Shown piece by piece: positions 9,024-18,408 of a stretch of DNA of 64,000 nt. A program made the position numbers and the translations under genes. The notes under the pieces are model-generated. The model ran no database searches, was not told the DNA's origin, and saw nothing but the letters and a program-made list of their open reading frames with translations. Origin of the DNA: Stratiformator vulcanicus (lineage in GTDB: Bacteria; Planctomycetota; Planctomycetia; Planctomycetales; Planctomycetaceae); the NCBI RefSeq assembly GCF_007744515.1, contig NZ_CP036268.1:3612088-3676087 (forward strand), written 5' to 3'. The first letter of the stretch is position 1. Every line of letters begins with the position of its first letter.

Positions 9024-10010
9024 ATGTCATTCGTTGCGTCGCCAACTCTCTTCGCGAAATCGCTCATCGTCGCCGGAATTCTGACGGTAGCAGCCACCGT
9101 GTCGGCTGATTTTAAGGTCACCGACCTCGGCAAGCAATTTTCGCCGAGCGCGTCCGTGATCGTGTCTCAACCGGTGTGCAATACCGGCGGGAACACGAGC
9201 GTCCGCAACTTCGACCGCGACAGCATGGTTTGGAAAGACAAAGGCTACTACCAACGCAGTCGCGATCTCGGCCAGACCTTCACCGCCCCGCGCGATTTTA
9301 CGCTTCAATCAATTGTGCTGAGGACAGGGCCCGCACACTTGGCAGTGCTTCCGGGCACACCGAACGCACCGCTCTTCGTTCAGTTCTTCGAGATCATCGG
9401 AGAGCCGGTCATCGACGACAACGGGACGCCCCGCGGAACCAAGGCCAAGCACGGTTTCAGCAAGAATCACCGCTGCGACGATTTCATTGAAGGGATCGAG
9501 TACCGCAGCATCGCTGTCGTCAAAGGGGCGGTCTTCCCCGATATGCCGTTGTCGAGAAATGAGCAGGGGGTCACGCTGCCCGGCGACGATGCGAATTTTC
9601 GATACATGCGTTGGGCCTTCACCGGCGAGGATCGCCTGTCGTTCGAAGAAGGACGCCGATACGCATTTATGGTCGGTTTTGCCGAACCGGGCGACGGTCG
9701 CAATTTCACGCTCGCCAATTCGAATGCCGCGGCTCGACGCGACAAACCGGCAATCAACGGAAAAGGTGACCTTTATGGGGGCGGTTGGGCCATTCGTCGC
9801 GAAGGTGACGGCACACTGCCTCCCGACACGGTCCCGGGGGCTGATCCGCCAAAGAACACTGAAGTCCGGAACGAGCTAATTTCGCAATCGCTCTTCGGCG
9901 AGGGCGAGGCCCACTACAAGCTCAGCCCCACGACCGAAGGGTATCCCGACGTCGACACCTATCGTGATCTGGAGTTCTATCTCGAAGCGAGCGACGCAGA
10001 TGGCGAGTAG
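9024..10010 (+). CDS. Secreted protein of unknown function
   Basis: A 328-residue protein with a signal peptide (cleavage near VSAD, residue ~29). I do not recognise the family. The mature part is rich in beta-strand and Gly/Asn/Asp turns; segments such as YYQRSRDLGQTFTAPRDFTLQSIVLRTG look like a jelly-roll or carbohydrate-binding module, but this is only an impression. No catalytic motif stands out. The reading frame ends 11 bases inside the next gene, so the two are probably translated together, linking this protein to the periplasmic phosphatase-cytochrome fusion. I chose ATG at 9024 because it gives a clean signal peptide. Confidence 0.7.
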   Translation: MSFVASPTLFAKSLIVAGILTVAATVSADFKVTDLGKQFSPSASVIVSQPVCNTGGNTSVRNFDRDSMVWKDKGYYQRSRDLGQTFTAPRDFTLQSIVLRTGPAHLAVLPGTPNAPLFVQFFEIIGEPVIDDNGTPRGTKAKHGFSKNHRCDDFIEGIEYRSIAVVKGAVFPDMPLSRNEQGVTLPGDDANFRYMRWAFTGEDRLSFEEGRRYAFMVGFAEPGDGRNFTLANSNAAARRDKPAINGKGDLYGGGWAIRREGDGTLPPDTVPGADPPKNTEVRNELISQSLFGEGEAHYKLSPTTEGYPDVDTYRDLEFYLEASDADGE

Positions 10011-10980
10011 TTTTGCCGCCGGGCAACGCCGACCGCTGCGTCATCTGCTCATGATGTCGCTCTTGCCCATAGTGGCGATAGCGAATGGCGGTGCCGCCGA
10101 GAGCGTAAGCGGTGTTTCGCATGACATCGCCCGGCTGGATTCCGAATTTCTTCCGAATGCCATCCGAGTCCATCCGAGAGTGATTTCGGGCGGAACACCG
10201 GACGGCTCGAACGCATTCGCAGAACTTCGCACCATGGGCGTTAGAACGTTGATCAGCGTCGACGGAATGACGCCAGATGTCGAATCGGCGAAGAAATACG
10301 GCTTGCGATATGTCCACCTGCCGCACGGCTACGACGGCATCGCCGATGACCGTTTCAAATCGCTGGCTAAGGGGGTCCGCACGCTGCCCGGCCCGATCTA
10401 CATCCACTGCCATCACGGCAAGCACCGCAGCCCCGCGGCCGCGGCGGCCGGTTGCGTCGGCGCAGGACTCATCTCGAAGGATGAGGCAGAAGAACTGCTG
10501 AAATTGGCGGGGACCGGCAAGAACTACAAGGGGCTGTTCGCCGTGGTGCATAAGGCTGAGCCGCTCGACGAAGATGAGATCGACGCGATTCCCGCCGACT
10601 TCCCGGAGACTACTGAAATCGCCCCGATGGCCGAGGCAATGGTCAAAATCGCGCAGGCATTTCACAATCTTGAACGATTGCAGGCGTCGGGTTGGAAAGC
10701 ACCCGCTGATCACCCTGACCTCGACGCCGTTCACGAGGCACTGCTTCTCCGCGAACATTACACCGAGATGCTTCGGACGGACGATGCCCGAAGTCGACCA
10801 AAGAGATTTTATCAGATTCTGGCAGAGGGTCGCGATCTGGCTCAGCGGCTTGAGGTTGAGCTCGATGAGCACAGGGCATCAGCGGCGCAGCCGCGAAGTG
10901 GCGAGCGACTGCTGACGGCCCTCGGCAACAACTGCAAAGCCTGTCACGTCAAATTCCGCGACAATGCTTTCGCCGATTGA
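10000..10980 (+). CDS. Periplasmic tyrosine-phosphatase-like domain fused to a cytochrome c'-like domain
   Basis: A 326-residue exported protein. After a signal peptide (about residues 1-33), residues ~55-180 form a dual-specificity-phosphatase-like domain with the P-loop HCHHGKHRS at 136-144, giving the CX5R catalytic signature (Cys137, Arg143). Residues ~205-326 are helical and end in NCKACHVKFR, where CKACH (312-316) near the C-terminus is the single haem site typical of cytochrome c'. The domain order and both motifs are seen directly; joint function is inference. The phosphatase Cys is in an exported protein, so redox sensitivity is likely. The ATG overlaps the upstream gene by 11 bases. 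Substrate and electron partner are unknown. Confidence 0.82.
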   Translation: MASSFAAGQRRPLRHLLMMSLLPIVAIANGGAAESVSGVSHDIARLDSEFLPNAIRVHPRVISGGTPDGSNAFAELRTMGVRTLISVDGMTPDVESAKKYGLRYVHLPHGYDGIADDRFKSLAKGVRTLPGPIYIHCHHGKHRSPAAAAAGCVGAGLISKDEAEELLKLAGTGKNYKGLFAVVHKAEPLDEDEIDAIPADFPETTEIAPMAEAMVKIAQAFHNLERLQASGWKAPADHPDLDAVHEALLLREHYTEMLRTDDARSRPKRFYQILAEGRDLAQRLEVELDEHRASAAQPRSGERLLTALGNNCKACHVKFRDNAFAD

Positions 10981-11087
10981 ATCGCAGCGGTGGGCGCAGT
11001 TCGTCCGGCTTACTTCTCGCTCGATGCTGATCGGGACGCTTCGAGAACCTGAGCCGCTCGGGTAACATCCGGCTTGCCACAACCATC

Positions 11088-12761
11088 TTGAGCCGACGAG
11101 CCGCCTTGCATTTCGACGAACTCATCCATGACCTGCTTGTCATCGTGACCGCAGGATTTTTGGCCGGCTCGGTCTGCCGACGGCTAAATATCTCGATGTT
11201 GATCGGCTATTTAATCGCCGGTGCGGTCATTGGTCACGGCGGACTGGGATTCGTTGCCGAGGAAGGCGACGAGTTGGCGCACATTGCCGAAGCCGGCGCG
11301 CTGCTGCTGCTGTTCGCCGTCGGAATCGAATTCTCGTTAGAAGAATTAAAACGGCTCAGCCGCTTCTTCCTGATCGGTGGGCCAACGCAGATGATCGCCG
11401 TAGCGGCCCCTCTGATCCTGGTGGGGCGGTTTTACGGCTTGCCGTGGAACGCGGCGATTCTGGCCGGAAGTGCCGGTGCTCTCAGTTCGACAGTACTCGT
11501 CTTCAAAGCGTTGACCGAACTTGGCCAAACACCGACGCCGCATGGCCGGCGGGCGATCGGGGTGCTGCTATTTCAGGATGTCGCGCTGGTTCCGCTGATG
11601 CTGTTGATCCCATTGTTGACCGGCGGTGACGACGGACCGTCGGCCGACCAGTACGGGCGATTATTGGCAGAGTCGGTCATATTTGTGGCTGCCATCGCGG
11701 TTCTACGCTGGCTCTTCGCGTCGTTCATGGTGCCGTGGCTGATCCGAATGCGGAGCGTCGAGCTTGTGGTGCTGTTCACGCTGACGCTGTTGGGAGGGAT
11801 TTGCGTCGGATCGGAATGGATCGGCATTCCCGCCGCCGTCGGTGCTCTGGCTGCCGGGCTTGTGATGAGCGGAAATCGACTCAGCAAACAAATCGATACC
11901 GTGGTTCTACCGTTCCGTGAAACGTTCGCCGCGATCTTCTTCGTTTCACTCGGCACGTTGCTCGATGTCCGCACGTTTCTGGAGGCGCCGGTCCTGCTCA
12001 GTACCGGCCTCGTCGCGATGATCGCCTTGAAGACCGGCGCCGCCGCTCTCGCCTTGCGCGCAACGGGCCTCAGTTGGCAGGCTGCGTTCGGTATGGGACT
12101 AGGGCTGTCACAATTAGGCGAATTCTCTTTTCTGGTGGTTTCCGCCGGCGTCGGCACGGGACTGATCGATGAGGACACGTACCATCGCATGTTGTTCGTC
12201 GCGCTCGGAACGCTCATCCTCACCCCTCAATTGCTAAAGATCGGATTGCGTTGGTGCCACGGGTATGCCGATGAATCGCACGACCGCGTTCGATTCGGCG
12301 AGGACTTAACGGAACTTCCGCGAGCCTTGATCGTCGGGATCGGCCCGATCGGCAAGGCCGTCGCGTCCCAGCTTGAGACGTCGGGCGTCGACACCGTGCT
12401 CCTCGACCAAAGCCCAATCAATGTCTATCCCTTTGCGCAAATCGGGTTTTCCACCGTGGCGGGAGACGCCCGCGATCCGAGAATATTAAGAGACGCAAAA
12501 ATTGAAGATCGAACTCTAGTTGTCATCTGCGTGCCGGACGACGCGGTTGCACAACAAGTCGTTCGGTCGGTGCGGTCGCTGAACCAATCGGCCTCGGTCT
12601 TGGTCCGCTGCCGCTATCAAAGCAACTCGCAAGCACTTCAAAGTGCGGGCGCCGATGAAGTCGTTAGCGAAGAAACGGAAGCGTCGGGCAAACTGTTGGG
12701 CCTCTGCCGCGACCTATTAATGCGAGAAAGTGAACACCATGAGCAAGATGAAAGTCTTTAA
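11088..12761 (+). CDS. Kef-type potassium/proton antiporter (CPA2) with TrkA-N domain
   Basis: An inner-membrane cation:proton antiporter of up to 557 residues. Residues ~10-385 carry about twelve hydrophobic helices of the Na+/H+ exchanger family, including [16 protein letters not shown] and the [11 protein letters not shown] segment characteristic of KefB/KefC. Residues ~405-540 form an NAD-binding regulatory RCK/TrkA-N domain ([18 protein letters not shown]), which often gates transport in response to nucleotides. Both TTG 11088 and TTG 11106 are possible starts; neither has a strong ribosome-binding site. No KefF/KefG ancillary subunit is adjacent. The next gene starts inside the 3' end of this one. 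Ion selectivity (K+ or Na+) is not determined by the sequence. Confidence 0.88.
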   Translation: MSRRAALHFDELIHDLLVIVTAGFLAGSVCRRLNISMLIGYLIAGAVIGHGGLGFVAEEGDELAHIAEAGALLLLFAVGIEFSLEELKRLSRFFLIGGPTQMIAVAAPLILVGRFYGLPWNAAILAGSAGALSSTVLVFKALTELGQTPTPHGRRAIGVLLFQDVALVPLMLLIPLLTGGDDGPSADQYGRLLAESVIFVAAIAVLRWLFASFMVPWLIRMRSVELVVLFTLTLLGGICVGSEWIGIPAAVGALAAGLVMSGNRLSKQIDTVVLPFRETFAAIFFVSLGTLLDVRTFLEAPVLLSTGLVAMIALKTGAAALALRATGLSWQAAFGMGLGLSQLGEFSFLVVSAGVGTGLIDEDTYHRMLFVALGTLILTPQLLKIGLRWCHGYADESHDRVRFGEDLTELPRALIVGIGPIGKAVASQLETSGVDTVLLDQSPINVYPFAQIGFSTVAGDARDPRILRDAKIEDRTLVVICVPDDAVAQQVVRSVRSLNQSASVLVRCRYQSNSQALQSAGADEVVSEETEASGKLLGLCRDLLMRESEHHEQDESL

Positions 12762-13368
12762 TACCGAACCACCCGAATACGGCAAAGACTACGGGCGCGG
12801 ATGGATCGGCTTTAATCATGCGGGCTCATGGTTCTCATCGGCGATCGCGCACGTGCAGCGCTGGGACAAGAAAGAGGACATCGACATTTCCCACGTCTTG
12901 ATCGTCAGCGGTGAAGACGAGTGCATTGAAGCGGCGTACCCGAAAGGCGTTGTTCGCACGGGCCTGACTGAAGGCTATTGGGACAAGACAGATCGCTACG
13001 TCGTCTTCCGCCAGCCCAAAGACTTGACGGAAGATATCGCCGATCAATTAATCGAAACGGCCGAGAGAGAGTTGGGCAATAAATTTGATTATTCGTCGGT
13101 CGCGAATATGGCGGTCCAGAAGAACTTCGTCGGCTGGATGATTAATAAGATGTTCTTTAACAAGCCTGCGGAACTGGCTGACAAATTAAACACGGATGAC
13201 GACGAATGGGTCTGCAGTTCACTGGCGGCCTACTGCATGGCACAAATTGATCAATATGAGGACGCGGAATTGCTGCAACGACCGCCCGGCGTGATCTCGC
13301 CACAGGAATTGTTCGAAGCGGACGGACTCTTCGAACCGTTTCCCGACGATGACGAGGTCGATGAGTAG
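12739..13368 (+). CDS. Permuted NlpC/P60-like (YiiX/LRAT-type) cysteine hydrolase
   Basis: A 209-residue protein that fits the circularly permuted papain-like fold, in which the catalytic His precedes the Cys: His52 in DISHVLIV and Cys159 in [11 protein letters not shown]. Such proteins hydrolyse amide or acyl bonds; the substrate here is unknown. There is no signal peptide, so it may act in the cytoplasm or on the inner face of the membrane. The C-terminus is acidic. The gene begins 23 bases inside the upstream antiporter gene, which suggests translational coupling and possibly a shared role. ATG at 12739 is preferred over GTG at 12730. Confidence 0.7.
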   Translation: MSKMKVFNTEPPEYGKDYGRGWIGFNHAGSWFSSAIAHVQRWDKKEDIDISHVLIVSGEDECIEAAYPKGVVRTGLTEGYWDKTDRYVVFRQPKDLTEDIADQLIETAERELGNKFDYSSVANMAVQKNFVGWMINKMFFNKPAELADKLNTDDDEWVCSSLAAYCMAQIDQYEDAELLQRPPGVISPQELFEADGLFEPFPDDDEVDE

Positions 13369-13451
13369 CGACCGTTTAAAGGCCGCCGGAGATTTCCTGC
13401 CTCGCGTTGAAGCGATTGAAGCCATCTAAGCGGGAAGCCGGGCGATCGGGT

Positions 13452-13517
13452 CCCTTGCTCGCGCTGCGGGCTTGTGTTTGAAGGCCCCTTGTTCGCGCTG
13501 CGGGCTTGTGTTTGAAG
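13452..13517. repeat. Two direct copies of the family B repeat
   Basis: Copies at 13452-13483 and 13485-13517 share CGCGCTGCGGGCTTGTGTTT and differ by one or two bases in the left part (CTTGCTCG versus CTTGTTCG). Other copies lie at 30912-30935 (inverted), 30980-31004 and 46792-46815. The element sits between convergent genes here. Confidence 0.85.
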
Positions 13518-13533
13518 ACACGCTGGTGCGTGT

Positions 13534-15144
13534 TTAACGCACCGTAAAGTTCGCCGAATCGGTCGTCACTTTGCCCGAGAGGGTGTCCGTGATCGTCAGC
13601 TTAAGAATATGGGGTCCCAAGGCCAGCTTCTGCGGGACTTTTAACTCATAGCTGTGAAAGTAGTCCTGCCGTTGTGAGCGGCATAGATCGACTGTTTCCG
13701 GGAAGTCGATCTCATGGACGAGCGGTCCGCCGTTGCCGGAGCGATAAATCTCGATCCGCGACTTAAGCTGGGTGCGATACATCCCGTCAGCCGGCTGAGT
13801 CTTACTCGCAAAGTTCTTTACCTCGCAGTACAGCAGCAGACGTTGGCCGGGATTAAATTCATCCCGCTCAAACCGCTCGTAGTTGCCGAAGCTCGCGATT
13901 TTGTGGCAGAAAGATAAATTGCGTAGCTCAAGCCGGGCTTTGCCCTGCAAATGTGACGCGGCTTTGCGGAACTGTGAGACCGCCTGTGTCGCGCGATCGG
14001 CATGATCGGGCATCGTCCGCGTGTCAAAGTAATTCACCATGCCCCAGATCGCCTGCTGCCAGAACTCCTGTTCCGACGACTCGATGCCGGGGACCGCCAA
14101 GACCGCGCGAGATTGATTTCCCGCCATCATGTAAAGCATTCTCAGGTCGACCTGCGCCTTCACATATTCGGCTTTAATTGCCGACGGGTCACCGGTCTCC
14201 TGCAAACCGCTCTCGGCTTCGAGGTACCTGGTCCGTGCAGTCTCGGCCCGCTCTTCGGCGAGAGCGATCAGTTGATCGATTTCGTTGTCCCAATCGGAAC
14301 GTGATGAACCGGAAGCCGGTGAAAGTTCGATCGGAGGCATCTCGGCTGCGTCGACTGGTAATGGTGCCGGAGCCGGACTCGGCGATTTTTCGGCCGACGA
14401 GCCGCGGCCGAGAAGGCGGTTGGTAAATCCGATCGGCCCCCCGGCAATGATCGAATGACCGAAACCTTGGTTTTCGGGTTGTCGATTTCCGGCAGGGCGG
14501 ACCTGCGGATCGGCAAAGGCGATACCGTCCCGTTCTGCCTTCGGCTCCTCGACGACAGCGGGCGTCACAAGCGGATCGGACCGAAACTGCCCCGCGGTCG
14601 AGAAACCGTCATCGATCCGCCCCGGGAATTCGCCCCCGGCGAGCTGAATGTGATCGCCCGCCGTCGGGGTCGCAGGGAAAGAACCGTCGGCGATGCCTGT
14701 CGATTCGGAATCCTGCATCTGCCTCACCATGCGTCGAATGCGGATGAGCTGACGCACAGCCGGTTCGTCTAATTTCTTCCATTCGGTGATTAACTGCTGC
14801 CGTTCGGCGTCACTTGCCTGATCGAGTTCGGATTTGACCAATTCGGAAAAGTCGCCGTCGGTAGCCAAGTCAGCGATTTCTTGAGCCGCAGTGGCGCCCC
14901 CGGACTTCTCAGGTTTGAAAGGCGAGTCTGCCCCGGTCAGTTCGATTGCGTCTGGTTCGGCCGACGCTTCGGCCGAATCGGAATCGTCTGGAGAGGCCTC
15001 GGCTGCCAACGATTTCGGTCGTTCATCGCGACCGGCAAAAGGCGTCCCGAATCGCGACGAGGCGCATCCCGACAGCGCAAGCGACATCAGCACCGCGTAT
15101 GCGGCGAATTGTCGATGTTTGCTCGGAGGATTCAGCAGGTTCAT
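13534..15144 (-). CDS. Lipoprotein of unknown function
   Basis: A 536-residue predicted lipoprotein; the lipobox LSGC puts the lipidated Cys at residue 27. Residues ~35-300 are low in complexity, acidic and rich in Ala, Ser, Asp and Pro, so probably disordered. A helical stretch (DWDNEIDQLIALAEERAETARTRY) follows, and the C-terminal ~200 residues look folded, with helices of a possible TPR-like kind and then beta strands (GQRLLLYCEVKNFASK, RSRIEIYRSGNG-like) that resemble an immunoglobulin-like domain. I do not recognise the family. ATG at 15144 starts the signal peptide directly. Expected location is the inner or outer membrane facing the periplasm. Confidence 0.7.
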   Translation of the reverse strand: MNLLNPPSKHRQFAAYAVLMSLALSGCASSRFGTPFAGRDERPKSLAAEASPDDSDSAEASAEPDAIELTGADSPFKPEKSGGATAAQEIADLATDGDFSELVKSELDQASDAERQQLITEWKKLDEPAVRQLIRIRRMVRQMQDSESTGIADGSFPATPTAGDHIQLAGGEFPGRIDDGFSTAGQFRSDPLVTPAVVEEPKAERDGIAFADPQVRPAGNRQPENQGFGHSIIAGGPIGFTNRLLGRGSSAEKSPSPAPAPLPVDAAEMPPIELSPASGSSRSDWDNEIDQLIALAEERAETARTRYLEAESGLQETGDPSAIKAEYVKAQVDLRMLYMMAGNQSRAVLAVPGIESSEQEFWQQAIWGMVNYFDTRTMPDHADRATQAVSQFRKAASHLQGKARLELRNLSFCHKIASFGNYERFERDEFNPGQRLLLYCEVKNFASKTQPADGMYRTQLKSRIEIYRSGNGGPLVHEIDFPETVDLCRSQRQDYFHSYELKVPQKLALGPHILKLTITDTLSGKVTTDSANFTVR

Positions 15145-15378
15145 GTGCGAAGCGTCAATCGGCGACTTCGACTGTCGGCAAGTCCGGCTCGGCCGTGTCC
15201 AATACATTGGGCCGAACGCGCACCGCCGCGATCGTTCTCAGATGGCGGAAAAGCTAGAACAGTCGGCTTGCCACCACAAGATCGGATTTAACACGTGTAA
15301 AATGAACAGGTTCGGGCGACCCTCGGCATCGAGTCTGCGGCCTCGCTGCGTTACACTCCCCGGCGGCCTCGCATCCTT

Positions 15379-16788
15379 ATGGCAGACGCGCTCATGCACA
15401 CCGTTTTCTCCGGCATCGAAAAGCAGTTCGCCGGGCTCGCCAAAGCGAAGGCGTCCTCCCGCCCATTGGCAGCGATGATGTCCGCCATCGTGATCGCTTT
15501 CGTCAGCGGCTGCGACTCGACCGAACCGGCAACCAATCCCGGCACTAAGCCACCGGTCATCTCGCCGGAAGTCGTGACGCGGGAATCAAATCAAGATCAG
15601 CGGAACATCAAGTCGAGCGAAGACTGGAAGAGCATTTCGGAACTTTCGGCCGAACAAACCGCGGAGCGACTTATGTTGTTTGTCGAGGCCGAAGCATCGA
15701 CCGAACAGCAGCATCCCACTCTTTCAGACGCACTTTCAGACACATTGGCTTTGATACCGCTGCAATTCCAACATGATCTTGGAACCGTCTGGGACGACTA
15801 CCAGACGTTGACGCCCCCGGTACGCAAGTCCATCCGCTCCGCGGCGGCTTCGCTGAGCGATCTCATTGCGGAGCAGCAAACGTTCCTCACAACGACTGAT
15901 CGAATCGAGTTTGGAACCGGTCCGTATCGCGGCGACCGTGAGTCGTTCTTCCGAAACATCCGCACGATCGCCGAATTGATCGCAACCGTCGATCCGGCTT
16001 CGCCCTCCGATCGCGATCGTGCCGCCATAAGGCTATTCGCGAGTCCGTTCGGCCCGGCCGACGATTTTGAAATCGTGGGAAGCCGCCCCTCGAACGACGA
16101 AGGCGTCCGAGCGCAGGGGGGGAGCGAACCGGAAACGTCGCGCCAACGGGTCGTGCTCATTCTGCAACGCAGGACGAGCGGGCCCAATGATACCGACGAG
16201 ACTTTGGTGCCCATGATTCGGATCGGAAACCGATGGGTACCGGAACAGATTGCGGGCCGTTGGGAGGGTCTCGTCTCTTCGCTTCGCCAGCAAATCACGC
16301 GGTTGAACGACGAGAATGAAACTGAAATCGGATCGACGGTGACCTGGCTGGCACAATTCCGCGATGAGACCGAAAGCCTGACCTCCGCCAAGACGCAGAT
16401 GGAATTCGATGCGGAGTTGGATCGCATTCGACTGGCGATGTTCGCTCAGCTCGCCGACGCATCGGGAACTGGCGACGAACCAACGACCGCGAACGAGCCG
16501 GTCAAGGTGACAGACGAAGAGTCGGTGCGAATCGAGATCGTCGGAAATATCCCGAAACCAATTGCAGCGTCGCTGCTGAAGGCGGCGGCTGACGCGACGG
16601 ACCGGCCGAATAGTGCCGTCGTTGATGCCGTGACGACTGCGGACCCCGGACTGACGATCTTCGCGGGGCCGATCACCGATGTGCCGACGTTTGCGAATCG
16701 GCTCAAATCGGTTCGGGGGTTGTCGATCGATTCCGTTGATGAAAGAACACGTGTCGTCCGTGGGAACTTCTCCACGGACGACACGTGA
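15379..16788 (+). CDS. Lipoprotein of unknown function
   Basis: A protein of up to 469 residues with a lipobox FVSGC (Cys45 if translation starts at 15379). That distance is long for a signal peptide, so starts at 15397 or 15475 (the latter beginning MMSAIVIAFVSGC) are also possible. The mature part is mostly helical and soluble, with no motif I recognise; residues ~395-465 (VRIEIVGNIPKPIAASLLKA) look like a small alpha/beta domain. It is divergent from the lipoprotein at 13534-15144. The last codons and stop lie in a 16-bp perfect hairpin (16748-16787), so the C-terminus VRGNFSTDDT is encoded by that palindrome. Confidence 0.7.
   Translation: MADALMHTVFSGIEKQFAGLAKAKASSRPLAAMMSAIVIAFVSGCDSTEPATNPGTKPPVISPEVVTRESNQDQRNIKSSEDWKSISELSAEQTAERLMLFVEAEASTEQQHPTLSDALSDTLALIPLQFQHDLGTVWDDYQTLTPPVRKSIRSAAASLSDLIAEQQTFLTTTDRIEFGTGPYRGDRESFFRNIRTIAELIATVDPASPSDRDRAAIRLFASPFGPADDFEIVGSRPSNDEGVRAQGGSEPETSRQRVVLILQRRTSGPNDTDETLVPMIRIGNRWVPEQIAGRWEGLVSSLRQQITRLNDENETEIGSTVTWLAQFRDETESLTSAKTQMEFDAELDRIRLAMFAQLADASGTGDEPTTANEPVKVTDEESVRIEIVGNIPKPIAASLLKAAADATDRPNSAVVDAVTTADPGLTIFAGPITDVPTFANRLKSVRGLSIDSVDERTRVVRGNFSTDDT
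16748..16787 (+). terminator. 16-bp perfect hairpin across the stop codon
   Basis: Arm 16748-16763 (CACGTGTCGTCCGTGG) is exactly complementary to 16772-16787, with an 8-base loop. There is no T-run. It overlaps the end of the lipoprotein gene and lies between convergent genes, so it may stop or stabilise both transcripts. Confidence 0.65.
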
Positions 16789-16842
16789 AACGCTACGGAC
16801 GACCGACGCAATGGCTCGTGGTCGGAGATTTGCCTGAGGAAA

Positions 16843-17052
16843 TCAGGCGGCTTCGGCGATGTCAGCATCGCCTTCTTCTTCGTAGACGAGGAGGTAGATT
16901 TCGTTCGATGCCTCTTCGAGGATTGCGCGGATGTTTTCGCTTTCGACTGTTTCGCTCAGTCGTTCCAGCGCCATGACGACACGATCGACTTCATCACTTT
17001 GGATTTCTTCGTATTCGTCGGCAGAGTCAATCTTGAGAATGTTTTCTGACAT
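16843..17052 (-). CDS. Small acidic protein of unknown function
   Basis: A 69-residue acidic protein (SADEYEEIQSDEVDRVVMAL and so on) that is probably all-helical, with no signal peptide. GGAG lies nine bases upstream of the ATG, which supports translation. I do not recognise it. Its codon pattern resembles that of neighbouring genes, and a six-base-pair hairpin with loop GGAAA overlaps its stop codon (16830-16846). It may be a small adaptor or regulatory protein, but nothing in the context tells which. Confidence 0.65.
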   Translation of the reverse strand: MSENILKIDSADEYEEIQSDEVDRVVMALERLSETVESENIRAILEEASNEIYLLVYEEEGDADIAEAA

Positions 17053-17506
17053 AGAAGGCGGCTCCTGGGTCGACGGTCTGACCGCCGAAATTGATACAAT
17101 CCTTGTCCAATCGGGACATTGCCCGGCAAAGGAATTTATCGGAGCTTGACTCGGGCGAATTGAGCATTTGAAGTCTGGCCCCGCAGGGACGGAATGTCCG
17201 TCAATGTCCCCCGGTTCGCTCCCTTGGTTACAGTTAGACCCGGTCCACGCTGAATTTTGTTTGAGGCGACCGGCGTTCAAGTCGAGCGGCATGTCCGACA
17301 GCGTTGTGGCCCGCCAGACTTCGTTCCGGCCTGACATCGCAGCGGTCACGACTAGCAGTTCCCCTTATGCTCCACCGGTCGAACCGTGATTCGAAGTCCG
17401 GTTGTGCGTTCTGGTCGGAGTTCACACAATCCACATCACCATTGGACCCCCGGGGGCCGAGCAGTCGAGAATCTGCGGGACGCCTCGTCGAAATATGTGA
17501 CTGAAA
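17053..17506. other. 454-base region with no supported gene
   Basis: Upstream regions of the small acidic protein (minus strand) and of the repeat-motif protein (plus strand) meet here. Open frames of 61-144 codons on both strands are Pro/Ser/Arg-rich and look like shadows. No RNA element was recognised. Confidence 0.4.
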
Positions 17507-18289
17507 ATGACGACAGCCGAAGTTATCACGCTCGCCCGCTCTCAGGATGGGGGCGAACCATTGCCGGATGATTTTGCCCCGGCTGCATCGGGAACGGGCT
17601 CGGCTACTTTGAAGGAAGAGTCGACAGAAAGTGTCGGTTCCCAAGAGAGTCCCGCTCTCTTTGAACAAAATGAGGTCGCGTCGAGTTCGTCGTCGGACGG
17701 GACAACGCCACCATCAATCCGGGCGATGCTCAGAGACATCGGGGTTATCTCTACCCAACCATCCAAGTCGGCGAGTTCCTCGTCGCAAAAGCCGGCAGCA
17801 CGCTCCGCTCCTCCTTCGATCGGACGAATGCTTGCGGAAATACGCGGGGAACAAGCGGTTGGCAATAACGGCTTTGGGAAAGTCGAGCCGCCTTCGATTC
17901 GTCAGATGCTGTTGGAGGTCGGCTGCGAACCAAATCGTAGTGCCAAGTCGTCGATTCAGACGAATGAGCAATCTGCCGCCACTGCCGGCAACGGCAGGTC
18001 GAGCATTTCTGACGTATTGGCCGCAGCGCGACACCAAGACGCCGGCGAGCCAGCAGCGTCGGCTTCGACTCCGCAACAAAATGAGCAGAAGCCCGCGGGC
18101 GAATCGACGCAACAGCTATCGGCGGACGAGTTAGAGGAGCTGCAAGCATTGCCGGTCGAGACGATGCTTACCGCGTTTCGCGATGATGCCACTTACAAAA
18201 ACTCTGTCCGCGACCGGGTTCGGCGGAATTCGAGGCGATTCCGCTTCATCACGCCTTCGGCTCTGTGGCACCATCTGCTCGGTCGCTGA
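17507..18289 (+). CDS. Low-complexity protein with repeated PPSIRxML helix motifs
   Basis: A 260-residue protein of unknown function. Three near-identical short motifs occur in Ser/Ala/Gln-rich linkers: PPSIRAMLRDIG (68-79), PPSIGRMLAEIRG (102-114) and PPSIRQMLLEVG (128-139). A second motif class appears twice, VITLARSQDGGEP (6-18) and VLAAARHQDAGEP (170-182). The C-terminus is basic (VRDRVRRNSRRFRF). The pattern looks like an array of short binding peptides in a disordered chain. There is no signal peptide. It lies about 120 bases upstream of the cytochrome-oxidase assembly cluster, possibly by chance. I do not recognise the family. Confidence 0.6.
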   Translation: MTTAEVITLARSQDGGEPLPDDFAPAASGTGSATLKEESTESVGSQESPALFEQNEVASSSSSDGTTPPSIRAMLRDIGVISTQPSKSASSSSQKPAARSAPPSIGRMLAEIRGEQAVGNNGFGKVEPPSIRQMLLEVGCEPNRSAKSSIQTNEQSAATAGNGRSSISDVLAAARHQDAGEPAASASTPQQNEQKPAGESTQQLSADELEELQALPVETMLTAFRDDATYKNSVRDRVRRNSRRFRFITPSALWHHLLGR

Positions 18290-18408
18290 ATCGAGCTTTC
18301 GCGACTCCGCTCCAGCGGATTGCGGGGCGGATGCGGCAAATTTGCGGATCGACGCATACCGACCCGCTCGCAAGGATACTGAAGAACTCTTCAGGAGCCT
18401 TTTTTGCC

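Noticed and set aside
17234..17668. 144-codon minus-strand frame across the start of the repeat-motif gene
   Set aside because: Shadow of the plus-strand gene with no family similarity.
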